Position numbers and translations under genes: made by a program | NCBI RefSeq assembly: GCF_005222815.1 | Contig: NZ_STGB01000001.1 | Coordinates: 930,001-994,000, forward strand | Reading direction: 5' to 3' | DNA length: 64,000 bases | Source of the DNA: Roseomonas sp. AR75 | GTDB taxonomy: Bacteria > Pseudomonadota > Alphaproteobacteria > Acetobacterales > Acetobacteraceae | Part shown: piece by piece, positions 1-8,516 of the stretch | Position numbering within the stretch: the first letter of the stretch is position 1 | Layout: each line of letters starts with the position of its first letter | Notes under the pieces: model-generated | Told to the model about the DNA's origin: nothing | What the model saw: the letters and a program-made list of their open reading frames with translations, nothing else | The model's database searches: none

Positions 1-1
1 C

Positions 2-397
2 TATTCGCGGGACGACACGCAGCGCGTTGCGATCGGGCTGGGTGCCGAGGTGCTCGCGCTGGGCGAGGCGCTGGGCTTCCGCCTGGAACGCCTGTTCGGC
101 GAGCCGCCGGAGACCTGGCGCCGCGCCGCCAAAGGCGATGCCGAGGCCACGGCGGCGGCGAAGGCGGCGATGGCGAAGCAGGCCGCGAGCATGGCGGAGG
201 GCGGCATGTCCGGCACCCTGCAGGACCTGACCAAGGGCCGCCCGACCGAAGTCGCCTTCTTCAACGGCTATGTGGCGCAGGAAGCCGCGCGGCTCGGCCT
301 GCCCGCGCCGACCCATGCGCGCATCGCCGCCCTGATCGCCGAAGCCGAGGCTTCGCGCCTCGCACCGGCCGAGTCCAACATCGCCCTGATCGCCTGA
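2..397 (+). CDS. Ketopantoate reductase family protein, C-terminal part
   Basis: The gene enters from the left edge, so only the last 131 residues are visible. The end shows the C-terminal signature of the ApbA/PanE (2-dehydropantoate 2-reductase) family: a GRPTEV segment followed by an FNGYV helix and an 'xLPAPTHARI' segment, matching the family pattern in which a Glu and an Asn-Gly precede a Pro. PanE reduces ketopantoate to pantoate with NADPH; many paralogues beside catabolic genes act on other 2-keto acids. The N-terminal Rossmann domain is outside the window, so the substrate cannot be judged. The gene ends 20 bp before the next reading frame and probably forms one operon with it. Confidence 0.75.
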   Translation, partial: YSRDDTQRVAIGLGAEVLALGEALGFRLERLFGEPPETWRRAAKGDAEATAAAKAAMAKQAASMAEGGMSGTLQDLTKGRPTEVAFFNGYVAQEAARLGLPAPTHARIAALIAEAEASRLAPAESNIALIA

Positions 398-417
398 ACA
401 ACGGAGACCGCCCGAGC

Positions 418-1239
418 ATGACCGAAGGCCTGAGCTTCACCGCCAGCGACGGGCTGCGCATCGCCTACTACGTGGACGACTTCACCGATCCCTGGACCAG
501 CCCGCCCACGCTGGTGCTGCTGCATTCTGCCATGGGCAATTCGCAGCGCTTCTATTCCTGGATCCCGGGCCTCGCGCGGCACTTCCGCGTGGTGCGGATG
601 GACCTGCGCGGGCATGGCCGCTCCGAGGTCCCGAAGTCGGACGCGACGCTTTCGATGGAGCGCTTCGTCAAGGATGTCGAGGAGCTGATGGACACGGTCG
701 GCGCGAAGCAGGCGCATATCGTCGCCAATTCGGCCGGCGGCTACCTTGCGCAGCGCCTGGCGATCACGCGGCCGGAGCGCGTGCTGGGCCTTGCCGTGGT
801 CGGCTCCACCCCGGGCCTCGACCCGAGCGCGCTGGACTGGCTGCCGCTGATCGAGAAGGAGGGCCTGACGCCGTTCCTGACGCGCACCATCGCCATGCGC
901 TTCGACCTCGCCAGCACCGACCCCGGCATGGTGCAGTGGTTCCTGAAGCAGACGGCGGAGAACGACCCGGCCTATGTCGCGCGCTTCATCGGCTACATGG
1001 CGACGCAGGAGTGGAGCGCCGACCTGCCGCGCATCAAGGCGCCGACGCTGGTGATCTATCCCGGCGGCGAGACGGTGGGCACCGCCAACAGCTACGACAC
1101 GATGCGCGCCCGCATTCCCGACGTGACGATGATCGAATACCCGCACATGCCGCACAACATCGCGGACATGATGGCGGATCGCTGCGTGGCGGACATCCTC
1201 GCCTTCCTCACCGCCAAGTTCGGCAATCCGAAGGCCTGA
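418..1239 (+). CDS. Alpha/beta fold hydrolase
   Basis: This 273-residue protein is an alpha/beta hydrolase resembling 3-oxoadipate enol-lactonase (PcaD-like) enzymes. The oxyanion segment is HSAMGN near residue 36, the nucleophile elbow is ANSAGG with Ser105, and the catalytic His lies in the late MPHNIAD motif. A GGAGAC ribosome-binding sequence precedes the ATG. It is the first complete gene of a tightly packed plus-strand set running to 4345. A paralogue with the same MPHNI motif lies at 6649-7485, which suggests two steps or substrates of the same type in this catabolic region. The substrate is unknown. Confidence 0.85.
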   Translation: MTEGLSFTASDGLRIAYYVDDFTDPWTSPPTLVLLHSAMGNSQRFYSWIPGLARHFRVVRMDLRGHGRSEVPKSDATLSMERFVKDVEELMDTVGAKQAHIVANSAGGYLAQRLAITRPERVLGLAVVGSTPGLDPSALDWLPLIEKEGLTPFLTRTIAMRFDLASTDPGMVQWFLKQTAENDPAYVARFIGYMATQEWSADLPRIKAPTLVIYPGGETVGTANSYDTMRARIPDVTMIEYPHMPHNIADMMADRCVADILAFLTAKFGNPKA

Positions 1240-1242
1240 GCC

Positions 1243-2082
1243 ATGCCGCGCCATATCGCCTGCCTCTCTTTCGATTTCGACACCTGGTCCGGCTTCGCCG
1301 CGCGCGGCATGACCACGCCGACGCCCACGTCCCGCGGGGAGTTCGGCGTGGTCGGCGCCGGCCGCATCCTGGACCTGCTGAAGGCACGCGGCCTGAAGGC
1401 AAGCTGGTACGTCCCGGGCGTGGTGATCGAGACCTATCCCGCCGCCTGCGAGCGCATCGTGCGCGAAGGCCATGAGGTCGGCCACCATGGCTGGAGCCAT
1501 GTCCCGCCCGCCTGGCTGGAAGCCGATCGCGAAGCCGATGAATTCGGCCGCGCGGTGGACAGCATCGTGAAGCTCAAGGGCAGCAAGCCCGCCGGCTACC
1601 GCTCGCCATCCTGGGACATCAGCGACCGCACCATCGACCTGATCGCCCAGCATGGCCTGCGCTACGACAGCAGCATGATGGGCCATGACTGCCAGCCCTA
1701 CTTCGCCCGCCGCGGCGACGTGGTGGCCGCCGACCAACCGATGACGTTCGGCGAGACGACGGACCTGGTGGAGATCCCGATCAGCTGGTCGCTGGACGAC
1801 CACCCGCATTTCGAGTTCATCCGCACCAAGACCGAGGTGCTGCCCGGCCTGTCCAACGCCAATGCCGTGCTCGACAACTTCGTCAGCGACTTCGCCTACA
1901 TGAAGCGCACGGAGGAATGGGGCGCGCTGGTCTACACCTTCCACCCCTATGTCGTCGGCCGTGGCCACCGCATGCTGATGCTCGAGAAGCTGATCGACAC
2001 ACTGACCGCGGAGGGCGCCGTGTTCCTCACCCTGGACGAAGTGCAGCAAGAATTCCGCGCCCGCGTGGAGGGCAAGGCATGA
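1243..2082 (+). CDS. Polysaccharide deacetylase family (NodB-like) hydrolase
   Basis: The 279-residue product has the NodB/CE4 metal-site motifs: SFDFDTW near the N-terminus with Asp11 and Asp13, and an HxxxH (His82, His86) in the GHHGWSH segment. There is no signal peptide, so it is probably cytoplasmic. That fits the PuuE/allantoinase-like or amidase branch that acts on small C-N substrates rather than cell-wall polymers. It begins 3 bp after the upstream hydrolase and its TGA overlaps the next ATG, so translation is coupled. The small-molecule role is inferred from the setting; the fold assignment is firm. Confidence 0.82.
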   Translation: MPRHIACLSFDFDTWSGFAARGMTTPTPTSRGEFGVVGAGRILDLLKARGLKASWYVPGVVIETYPAACERIVREGHEVGHHGWSHVPPAWLEADREADEFGRAVDSIVKLKGSKPAGYRSPSWDISDRTIDLIAQHGLRYDSSMMGHDCQPYFARRGDVVAADQPMTFGETTDLVEIPISWSLDDHPHFEFIRTKTEVLPGLSNANAVLDNFVSDFAYMKRTEEWGALVYTFHPYVVGRGHRMLMLEKLIDTLTAEGAVFLTLDEVQQEFRARVEGKA

Positions 2083-2696
2083 GCGCCGCCTGGACAGGCC
2101 CGCGCACGGCCAGCAACCTGCCCGACCCGACGCCGGAGAACGCGCCGGCCACCACCGAGGTCTTCGCGCGCGTCGCGGAAAGCCGCGGCTGGGTTTCCAA
2201 CCTGCTGAAGTCCCTCGGCCACGCGCCGGACGCGCTGGCGCGCTTCTCCGCCGTCGGCCATTACGGCCGCTACGGCACCGACCTGAACGAGCGTCAGCGC
2301 GAGCTGGTGATCTGCATCGTCGGCCGCAACATCGCCTATGCCTGGGCGCATCATTCTCCGCTGGCGCTGGATGCCGGCGTGACCCAGGCCGAGCTCGACG
2401 CGATCAAGGCCGGGCGCACGCCGGACGGGCTGAACGCCGCGGACAAGGCGCTGTGCGACATGGTGTTCGCGATCACCGGATTCGCCGGCGTGCCCGATGG
2501 CGCGTGGCAGGCCGTGCAGAAGGCGTTCACGCCGCGCCAGGCGACGGACATCGCGATGCTCGCCGCCTACTACGTCGCCGCCGGCGCGCTGATCATGGGC
2601 CTCGGCGTGCGCGTGGAGCCGCCGGAGATCCTGGCGATCGAGCGCGACTGGCAGAAGCTGCCGCGCGTCGGCGACAAGGTGGTGCCGAAGGGATGA
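2079..2696 (+). CDS. Carboxymuconolactone decarboxylase family protein
   Basis: This 205-residue protein belongs to the CMD/AhpD-like family: the segment 'LNERQRELVICIVGRNIAYAWAHH' (given here only as a region near residues 66-90) has the typical family arrangement of charged residues, then an Ala-Trp-x-His-His stretch. The CxxC of AhpD peroxidases is absent, so an antioxidant role is unlikely and a decarboxylase or lactonase-like role is more plausible. The start was chosen at 2079 because its ATG overlaps the upstream TGA. The gene sits between a deacetylase and a dehydrogenase in a translationally coupled operon. Confidence 0.78.
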   Translation: MSAAWTGPRTASNLPDPTPENAPATTEVFARVAESRGWVSNLLKSLGHAPDALARFSAVGHYGRYGTDLNERQRELVICIVGRNIAYAWAHHSPLALDAGVTQAELDAIKAGRTPDGLNAADKALCDMVFAITGFAGVPDGAWQAVQKAFTPRQATDIAMLAAYYVAAGALIMGLGVRVEPPEILAIERDWQKLPRVGDKVVPKG

Positions 2697-3478
2697 ACCC
2701 GCGGCTCGACGGCAAGGTCGTCTTCGTCTCCGGCGGCGGCGGCGGCATCGGGCGCGCGGCCTGCCTGGCCTTCGCCGCCGCGGGCGCGCGCGTCGCTGCG
2801 AGCGATCTCGACGGCGGGCGCGCCGAAGCCTCCGCGCAGGCGGTGCGCGAGGCCGGCGGCGAGGCCATCGCGCTGCCCGCCGACATCCGCGAGGACGCGC
2901 AGGTCGCCGCGGCAGTGAACGAGGCCGCCGGGCGTTTCGGCCGGCTCGACATCCTCTTCAACTGCGCCGGCGGCTCCGTGCCGGAAGACGGCACCGTGGT
3001 GGACGTCGCGCTGGAGGTGTTCGACCGCACCATCGGCCTCGACCTGCGCGGCACCTTCCTCTGCTGCCGCCACGCCATCCCGCACATGGTCCGCGGCGGC
3101 GGCGGCGCCATCGTCAACATGTCCTCCGGTGCCGCGCTGCGCGGCGCCAGCCCGCACCACGTCTACACCTCCGCCAAGGGCGCGATCCTGTCGCTGACCC
3201 GCGCCCTGGCCGGCACCTATGCGAAGGACAACATCCGCGCCAACGTCATCGCCTCCGGCCGCGTGATGACGGACCGCATCATCCGCCAATGGGGCGACCT
3301 CTCCACACAATCTGACGGCCGCGACCCGCAGGACCCCGTCGGCCGCCTGCGCGAATACCCCTTCTGGGTGGGCGAGCCCGAGCATATCGCGGCAACGGCG
3401 GTCTTCCTCGCCTCCGATGCCGCGCGCATGATCACCGGCGCCACCATCGCCGCCGATGGAGGCCGCTCGGCTTACTGA
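2693..3478 (+). CDS. SDR family NAD(P)-dependent oxidoreductase
   Basis: A 261-residue classical short-chain dehydrogenase/reductase. It shows the glycine-rich cofactor loop (SGGGGGIG near residue 13), the NCAGG motif, a catalytic Ser in NMSSGAA and the Tyr/Lys pair in YTSAKGA. The C-terminus ends with the usual ITGATIAADGG segment. Asp at the end of strand beta2 (ASDLDGG) suggests NAD(H) preference. It overlaps the CMD gene by ATGA. It probably oxidises a hydroxy-acid or alcohol intermediate of the local pathway; the substrate cannot be read from sequence. Confidence 0.88.
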   Translation: MNPRLDGKVVFVSGGGGGIGRAACLAFAAAGARVAASDLDGGRAEASAQAVREAGGEAIALPADIREDAQVAAAVNEAAGRFGRLDILFNCAGGSVPEDGTVVDVALEVFDRTIGLDLRGTFLCCRHAIPHMVRGGGGAIVNMSSGAALRGASPHHVYTSAKGAILSLTRALAGTYAKDNIRANVIASGRVMTDRIIRQWGDLSTQSDGRDPQDPVGRLREYPFWVGEPEHIAATAVFLASDAARMITGATIAADGGRSAY

Positions 3479-3490
3479 GGAATTGTCGCG

Positions 3491-4345
3491 ATGGCCGCCC
3501 GCTGCCGCCTGCTGCTGATCGGCGCCTATGCGCCCCCCGCCGATGGCGGCCTCACCCTCGGCACCTTCGCCAACAGCCGCGAGACGATGCTGGGCAACGC
3601 CACGCACCTTCCCGTCCTGCTGGACGACGTGGAGTGGGACGTTCATCCCGGCGCGCCCGCCTCGCCCGGCTTCTGGCCGGTGGAGATGCGCGAGGAATTC
3701 GCCATCGCCGGCGTGAATCGCCTGCCCGTTGTGCGCGCCGAAGCCGCCAGCGGCCGATGGGATGCGCTGGTGCTGCTCGGGGGCGGCGATCCTGGCTTCG
3801 TCGAGGCACGCGAGGTGGCGCATCGCCACCGCGTCGTCGTCACCACCTGCGCGCATGCGCAGATGCATGCGGCGATCCTGCTCGGCCGCCGATTCACGAT
3901 CCTGGACGTGTCCGAGAACCACACGCTGCGAATGGCGGACCTGGTGCAGCTCTACCGGATGGAGGATCGCTGCGCCTCGATCCGCAACCTGGAATTCCCC
4001 CTGCCACGCGCGGCGCATGCCGGCCGCGTGGATGTGCAGCAGGAAGCGCAGCGCCATGCGCGCGGCGAGCCCTCGGCCATGCTCGACGCCGCTGTCGCTC
4101 AAGCCGTCGCGGCGATCGAGGAGGATGGCGCGGAGTGCGTCATCTTCGGCTGCTCCGCGGCGTATTGGCTGCAGGCGCCGTTGCAGCGGCGCCTGGCCGA
4201 GCTCGGTTGGGACGTGCCGGTGCTGGAGGGCTATGGCAGCGCCGTTGCGCAGGCGAAGTTGCTGGTGGGCCTCGGCGTGGACGCCAGCGGACTTGCCTTC
4301 CCCGCAGATCCGCCGGCCCGCACGCGCCGGCGCCGCATGCCGTGA
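3491..4345 (+). CDS. Aspartate/glutamate (hydantoin) racemase family protein
   Basis: A 284-residue protein with the two-cysteine layout of the Asp/Glu/hydantoin racemase superfamily: Cys120 in TTCAHA and Cys221 in IFGCSAAYW, one in each half of the pseudo-symmetric fold. It starts 12 bp after the SDR stop and is the last plus-strand gene of the coupled set, ending 3 bp before the convergent MFS gene. Members of this family include hydantoin racemase, AroM and maleate isomerase-like enzymes, so 'racemase/isomerase' is as far as the call should go. The family is unusual in that it works without cofactor. Confidence 0.72.
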   Translation: MAARCRLLLIGAYAPPADGGLTLGTFANSRETMLGNATHLPVLLDDVEWDVHPGAPASPGFWPVEMREEFAIAGVNRLPVVRAEAASGRWDALVLLGGGDPGFVEAREVAHRHRVVVTTCAHAQMHAAILLGRRFTILDVSENHTLRMADLVQLYRMEDRCASIRNLEFPLPRAAHAGRVDVQQEAQRHARGEPSAMLDAAVAQAVAAIEEDGAECVIFGCSAAYWLQAPLQRRLAELGWDVPVLEGYGSAVAQAKLLVGLGVDASGLAFPADPPARTRRRRMP

Positions 4346-4348
4346 CCG

Positions 4349-5557
4349 CTACCGGCTGGCGCGCAACAGGGTCGGCGCGACCAGAAGCGTCACCACCGCA
4401 AGCTGCACTGCCGTGAACAGCATCGGCGCCAGCCATCCGCCGCTCGCCGTCACAAGTACTCCGTACGCCACCGGCCCAACGACATAACCGAGGAAGCACA
4501 GCAGCGTGGAGCCGGACGTGGCGTCGGAAATGCGGTCCTTCGAAGAAAGCCGCGCGATCTCGGCCAAGTAGATGCCGTTCCAGCTTGCGCCGACGAAGCC
4601 CGCGAAGCCGGCCAGCAGCGCCGTCAGCAGCAGTCCCGGCGACTGTGGCAGCGCGGCCAGCATCAACACCGCGCCGGAGGCGACCAGGCCCTGCACCAGC
4701 AGGTTCACGATCGGTCGCCCCGTGCGATCCGCCAGCCAGCCAAGCACGATGCGCGCCACCACGCCCGAGCCCTGCATCGCCGCGAAGACCGTGCCCGCCT
4801 GCACCAGGCTCATCCCGCGCGTCTCCACCAGCCAGGTGACGGTGAAGGTGAACAGGCAGCCCTGCACCACCGCGAAGGAGATCGCGAGATAGGTCAGCGG
4901 CAGCAGCGCCGGCGCCAGCGTCAGCGCCGTGAAGGGCAGCGCCAGCGTGCGCGGGCTCAACACGCTGCGCGGACTGATCGAACGTGCCGGGTCGCGCTCC
5001 GCATCCAGGTCGCGTCGCAGCCCCTGGATGGACAGCGCCGCGACGAAGGCTGTCGCCGCGCAGACCGCGAGCGCCGCGCCCCAGCCGAAGGCGCTGGCCA
5101 CGGGCGCGGTGATCAGCCCGGCGAGCACGCCGCCCATCGGCGCACCCGCCTGCTTCACCGAGAAGATCAGGCTGCGATGCCGCGGCGGCGCCGTCGCGGC
5201 CAGGATGCGGCTTCCCGCCGGCGGGCTCGGACCATAGCCGACGCCCAGCAGCACCGCCGCGAAGACCAGCGCGGGCACCGTGCCCAGCACCAGCGCGAGC
5301 AGCCCGACGGCCGACAGCGCTGCGCCGATCTGCAGCATGCGCACCGGCCCCAGCCGCGCCAGGAACGGCCCGCCGAAGGCCAGGAACAGCACCGTGCCGA
5401 AGGCATTGAGCGCGGAGAGATTGCCGATGGCCTGCGACTGCAGACCGAGATCGCCGGTCAGCAACGGCGCCACCACCGGCAGGCTCTGCGCCATGAAGGA
5501 GGCGATCACCTGCATCAGCAGGGTCGCCCCCAGGGCTGCGATCCAGGGGCTTGTCAC
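4349..5557 (-). CDS. MFS transporter
   Basis: A 402-residue inner-membrane transporter with about twelve hydrophobic segments and the MFS loop 2-3 motif (GGPFLARLG). The GTG at 5557 is taken as start because it places the first membrane helix (WIAALGATLLMQVIA) right at the N-terminus, as is usual for the family. It lies just downstream of the Bug receptor gene on the same strand with about 30 bp between them, so the two may be co-transcribed. The likely role is uptake or efflux of an organic acid used by neighbouring enzymes; the substrate is unknown. Confidence 0.85.
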   Translation of the reverse strand: MTSPWIAALGATLLMQVIASFMAQSLPVVAPLLTGDLGLQSQAIGNLSALNAFGTVLFLAFGGPFLARLGPVRMLQIGAALSAVGLLALVLGTVPALVFAAVLLGVGYGPSPPAGSRILAATAPPRHRSLIFSVKQAGAPMGGVLAGLITAPVASAFGWGAALAVCAATAFVAALSIQGLRRDLDAERDPARSISPRSVLSPRTLALPFTALTLAPALLPLTYLAISFAVVQGCLFTFTVTWLVETRGMSLVQAGTVFAAMQGSGVVARIVLGWLADRTGRPIVNLLVQGLVASGAVLMLAALPQSPGLLLTALLAGFAGFVGASWNGIYLAEIARLSSKDRISDATSGSTLLCFLGYVVGPVAYGVLVTASGGWLAPMLFTAVQLAVVTLLVAPTLLRASR

Positions 5558-5586
5558 GCCGCCCTGCGATCCGTCGCAGCTGCCAC

Positions 5587-6552
5587 TCAGTCCAGCTTCA
5601 CATTCGCCCGCCGCACCACCTCGGCCCATTTCGCCGTCTCGGTGCGCAGGTTGGCGGCATAGGCCGCGGCGTCGCCGCCGATCGGCTCGAAGCCCAGGCT
5701 GCGCAGCCGCTCCTGCACCGCAGGCGCGGTCACGCCGGCGCGGAACGACTCGGAGAGCTTCGCGATCGCCGCCTGCGGCGTACCCGCCGGCGCCAGCGCG
5801 CCCCAGAAGGTGGAGGCCGCAACCCCGGCCAGCCCGGACTCCGCGAAGGTCGGCACGTTCGGCAGCGCCGCGGCGCGCTTGTCTCCCGTCACAGCCAGCG
5901 GCTTCAGGCGCCCGGCATCCACATGCGGCCGCGCCGCGCTGATGCCGTTGAACATCAGCTTCACATGCCCCGCCACCACGTCGGTGGTCGCCGGGCCGGT
6001 GCCGCGATAGGGCACATGCACCAGGTCGATCCCCGCCACCATCTTCAGCAGCTCGCCCGCCAGATGCGTGGACGCGCCATTGCCTCCGGAGGCGTAGTTC
6101 AGCGCGCCCGGCTGCGCCTTCGCCAGCGCCACCAGCTCCTGCACCGTGTTCACCGGCAGCGAGGGATGCGCCAGCAGGATCACCGGCCCCGTCGCCAGCA
6201 GGCTCACCGGCACCAGATCCTTCGCGGGATCGAAGGGCAGGCTCGGGAACAACGAGGGATTGATCGCGTAGCTGCTGTCCGTGACCAACACGGTGTAGCC
6301 GTCCGGCGCGGCGCGCGCGACGATCTCCGTGCCGATGGTGCCACCGGCGCCGGCGCGGTTCTCGATGACGAGGGTCTGGCCGAAGGCGGCGCGCATCGGC
6401 GCCTCGATCACGCGCACCAGGTTGTCCGTGCCGCCGCCGGGGCCGAAGGGCACGACGATGCGGAGCGGACGATCGGGATAGGATTGCGCACGCGCCCGCC
6501 CCGCAACGGGCAAGGCGCCGGCGGCAGCCAACAGGTGTCGACGACGGATCAT
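5587..6552 (-). CDS. Tripartite tricarboxylate transporter (Bug/TctC) substrate-binding protein
   Basis: A 321-residue periplasmic receptor of the Bug family. An N-terminal export signal (MIRRRHLLAAAGALPVAG, twin Arg followed by a hydrophobic stretch) ends at an ARAQ site, and the mature part begins YPDRPLRIVVPFGPGGGTD, the classical Bug opening. Further signatures are ENRAGAGG and the VPYRGTGPA loop that contacts a carboxylate ligand. No TctA/TctB membrane genes lie nearby; orphan Bug receptors are common in betaproteobacteria and Acetobacteraceae and may feed other permeases or act as sensors. A second and third paralogue are at 22684 and 23691. Confidence 0.9.
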   Translation of the reverse strand: MIRRRHLLAAAGALPVAGRARAQSYPDRPLRIVVPFGPGGGTDNLVRVIEAPMRAAFGQTLVIENRAGAGGTIGTEIVARAAPDGYTVLVTDSSYAINPSLFPSLPFDPAKDLVPVSLLATGPVILLAHPSLPVNTVQELVALAKAQPGALNYASGGNGASTHLAGELLKMVAGIDLVHVPYRGTGPATTDVVAGHVKLMFNGISAARPHVDAGRLKPLAVTGDKRAAALPNVPTFAESGLAGVAASTFWGALAPAGTPQAAIAKLSESFRAGVTAPAVQERLRSLGFEPIGGDAAAYAANLRTETAKWAEVVRRANVKLD

Positions 6553-6648
6553 TGTCTTCTCCTCTCCCAGGCGTGCCGCGCATCGTAGCCCTCGCCACGC
6601 ATTGCGCAACGCCGCGCGGCGCGTGACGATGCGCGATCTCGCCGCGCG

Positions 6649-7485
6649 ATGGGTCCGATGAGCACGCTGCAACCGAGCATGGCCTTCCTCACCGCAAGCG
6701 ACGGCATCCGCCTCGCCTGGCGCGTCGACGATTTCACGCCGCCCTGGCGGACACCCGAAACGCCGGTGCTGCTGCTGCATGCGGCGATGGGTGCCTATCG
6801 CCGCTGGTTCTCCTGGATTCCCGACATCGCGAAGCACTGGCCGGTGCTGAGCCTGGAACTGCGCGGCCACGGCGCCTCCGCCATCCCGACCGAGGCGCAG
6901 CCGCTGACGGTCGAGCGCCTGGTCGCCGATGTCGTGGAACTGCTCGACCATCTCGGTGTGGCGCGCGTGCATGCCGTGGGGCTTTCCGCCGGCGGCTATG
7001 TCGGGCAGCGCCTGGCCATGGCGCATCCGGATCGCATTGCGACACTCGCACTCTTTGCCTCGACGCCGGGGCTGCGCAACAGCGATGCCGCCACCTGGCC
7101 TGCGCGCGCGTCGGAGATGGGGCTGGAGGCCTTCGTGCGGTCCGGTATCGCAGACCGATTTCCGCCCGATGCCGATCCGGGTCTGGTGGACTGGTTCTGC
7201 CGCCAGACCGGCAGCAACGACCTGCCCTTCATCGGACGCTTCGTCGCGCATATGAGCAGCCGCGACTGGGAGGACGAGTTGCCGCGCATCGCCTGCCCTA
7301 CGCTGATCGTCGCGCCGGGCCACGAGCCGATCGGCTCGCATGACCAGTACGAGCGCATGCAGGCGCGCATCCCCGATGCGAAGCTCGTCTCGCTCGCGGG
7401 CATGCCCCACAACATCGGCGACGCCGCGCCCGAGGCCTGCACGGCGGCGCTGCTGGAGTTCCTCGGCGCCCGCGCGGCCGGTTGA
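6649..7485 (+). CDS. Alpha/beta fold hydrolase (paralogue of 418-1239)
   Basis: A 278-residue alpha/beta hydrolase closely patterned like the enzyme at 418-1239: a SDGIRLAWRVDDFTPPW opening, HAAMGAYRRWFSW oxyanion region, nucleophile elbow GLSAGG and a terminal GMPHNIGD His motif. The ATG at 6649 or the one at 6658 (MSTLQ) could start it; no clear ribosome-binding site separates them. It is divergent from the Bug receptor gene across about 96 bp. The duplication implies that both enzymes handle related esters or lactones; which one is unknown. Confidence 0.85.
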   Translation: MGPMSTLQPSMAFLTASDGIRLAWRVDDFTPPWRTPETPVLLLHAAMGAYRRWFSWIPDIAKHWPVLSLELRGHGASAIPTEAQPLTVERLVADVVELLDHLGVARVHAVGLSAGGYVGQRLAMAHPDRIATLALFASTPGLRNSDAATWPARASEMGLEAFVRSGIADRFPPDADPGLVDWFCRQTGSNDLPFIGRFVAHMSSRDWEDELPRIACPTLIVAPGHEPIGSHDQYERMQARIPDAKLVSLAGMPHNIGDAAPEACTAALLEFLGARAAG

Positions 7486-7512
7486 TTCGGCCACGGTTGC
7501 GCGCATACTCCA

Positions 7513-7526
7513 CTTGTCCGGACAAG
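7513..7526. promoter_or_regulatory. Perfect 14-bp palindrome, candidate operator
   Basis: CTTGTCCGGACAAG is a perfect palindrome 22 bp before the TAXI receptor start. TTGT/ACAA half-sites are typical of FCD-subfamily GntR operators, and two such regulators are encoded at 29099-30543, where a similar imperfect site occurs (29075-29086). That a specific regulator binds here is inference. Confidence 0.4.
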
Positions 7527-7548
7527 CCGCGGGGAGGCAGGACCCAAG

Positions 7549-8511
7549 ATGTTCACACGCAGGACCATGCTCGGTGTCTCGGCGGCCATGCTCGGCGCGC
7601 GCGGCGCCGCGGCACAGACGCAATTCGTGCGCATTGGCTCCGGCCTTGCCGGCACCTATCCGGTGTTCGGCGCCAAGATGGCGGAGATCATCAACCGCAC
7701 CGTGCCCGGCGCGCGGGCCAGCACCCTGCCCGGCCCGACCGAGCAGAACCTGGTGCGCGTGCATCGCGGCGAAGCGGAACTCTGCCTGTCCTATACCTTC
7801 CAGACCTACCAGGTGGCGGAAGGCCGAGGCGAACTGCGCGTGCCGTCGCCCGATCTGCGGCACATCATGAGCACCTATGGCAGCTTCCACATGGTGGTGG
7901 TGCAGAAGACCATCGACATCGAGGATCTCGGCGCGCTGGCGCGGCGGCCGCTGCGCGTGTGGCTCGGCCCACGCGCCAGCGTGTTCTGGCCGATGAACAT
8001 GGCGGTGCTCGCGGCCTACGGCCTGACTCCGGATGACATCACCAAGGCCGGCGGCGTGGTGAACACCGCGGGCTACCAGAACCTCACGCAGATCTTCCAG
8101 GACGGCCAGGTGGACGTGGCCTTCTTCGCGGGGCCGGCGCCCTATTCGCTGCTGCTGCAACTCGATCGCTCGCCCGGCTTCCGTATGCTTGGCCTGCATG
8201 GCGACGCCGTCGCGCGCTTCGAGGCGGCGTTGCCCGGCACCGGCGTGCGCCCGCATCCCGGCGGCCTGTATCAGAGCGTGCCGAACCCGGTGCCGAGCCC
8301 CTATGTCTTCAACCACGTCGCCGCCAGCACGCGGATGCCGGAGGAGCTGGCCTACCGCATCACGAAATCGATGTGGGAGAACTACCGCGAGTTCCACGGC
8401 CTGTTCCCCGGCGCCGACGAGATCAACCCGCAGACCGCGCTGGCCTACAACAAGGTGCCCGTGCATCCCGGCGCCGCGCGCTACTACCGCGAAGCCGGGA
8501 TCATGCGCTGA
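7549..8511 (+). CDS. TAXI family TRAP transporter solute-binding subunit
   Basis: A 320-residue periplasmic receptor of the TRAP-associated extracytoplasmic immunogenic (TAXI) type. It has an N-terminal export signal (RRTMLGVSAAMLGARGAAAQ) and the TAXI opening RIGSGLAGTYPVFGAKMAEI. It captures a small acid for the fused permease encoded directly downstream; TAXI receptors are the partners of single fused TRAP permeases, which is exactly the arrangement here. A GGGGAGG ribosome-binding stretch lies upstream, and a palindromic candidate operator is at 7513-7526. The ligand is not known for this member; glutamate/2-oxoglutarate-like ligands occur in the family. Confidence 0.88.
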   Translation: MFTRRTMLGVSAAMLGARGAAAQTQFVRIGSGLAGTYPVFGAKMAEIINRTVPGARASTLPGPTEQNLVRVHRGEAELCLSYTFQTYQVAEGRGELRVPSPDLRHIMSTYGSFHMVVVQKTIDIEDLGALARRPLRVWLGPRASVFWPMNMAVLAAYGLTPDDITKAGGVVNTAGYQNLTQIFQDGQVDVAFFAGPAPYSLLLQLDRSPGFRMLGLHGDAVARFEAALPGTGVRPHPGGLYQSVPNPVPSPYVFNHVAASTRMPEELAYRITKSMWENYREFHGLFPGADEINPQTALAYNKVPVHPGAARYYREAGIMR

Positions 8512-8516
8512 CGCCC

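Noticed and set aside
268..2049. Long minus-strand open frame opposite the hydrolase and deacetylase genes
   Set aside because: Composition is typical of antisense frames in GC-rich DNA (His, Arg, Gly rich, no family motifs), and the plus-strand genes show clear catalytic motifs. The same holds for other long antisense frames, e.g. 8484-10508 and 31000-32561.
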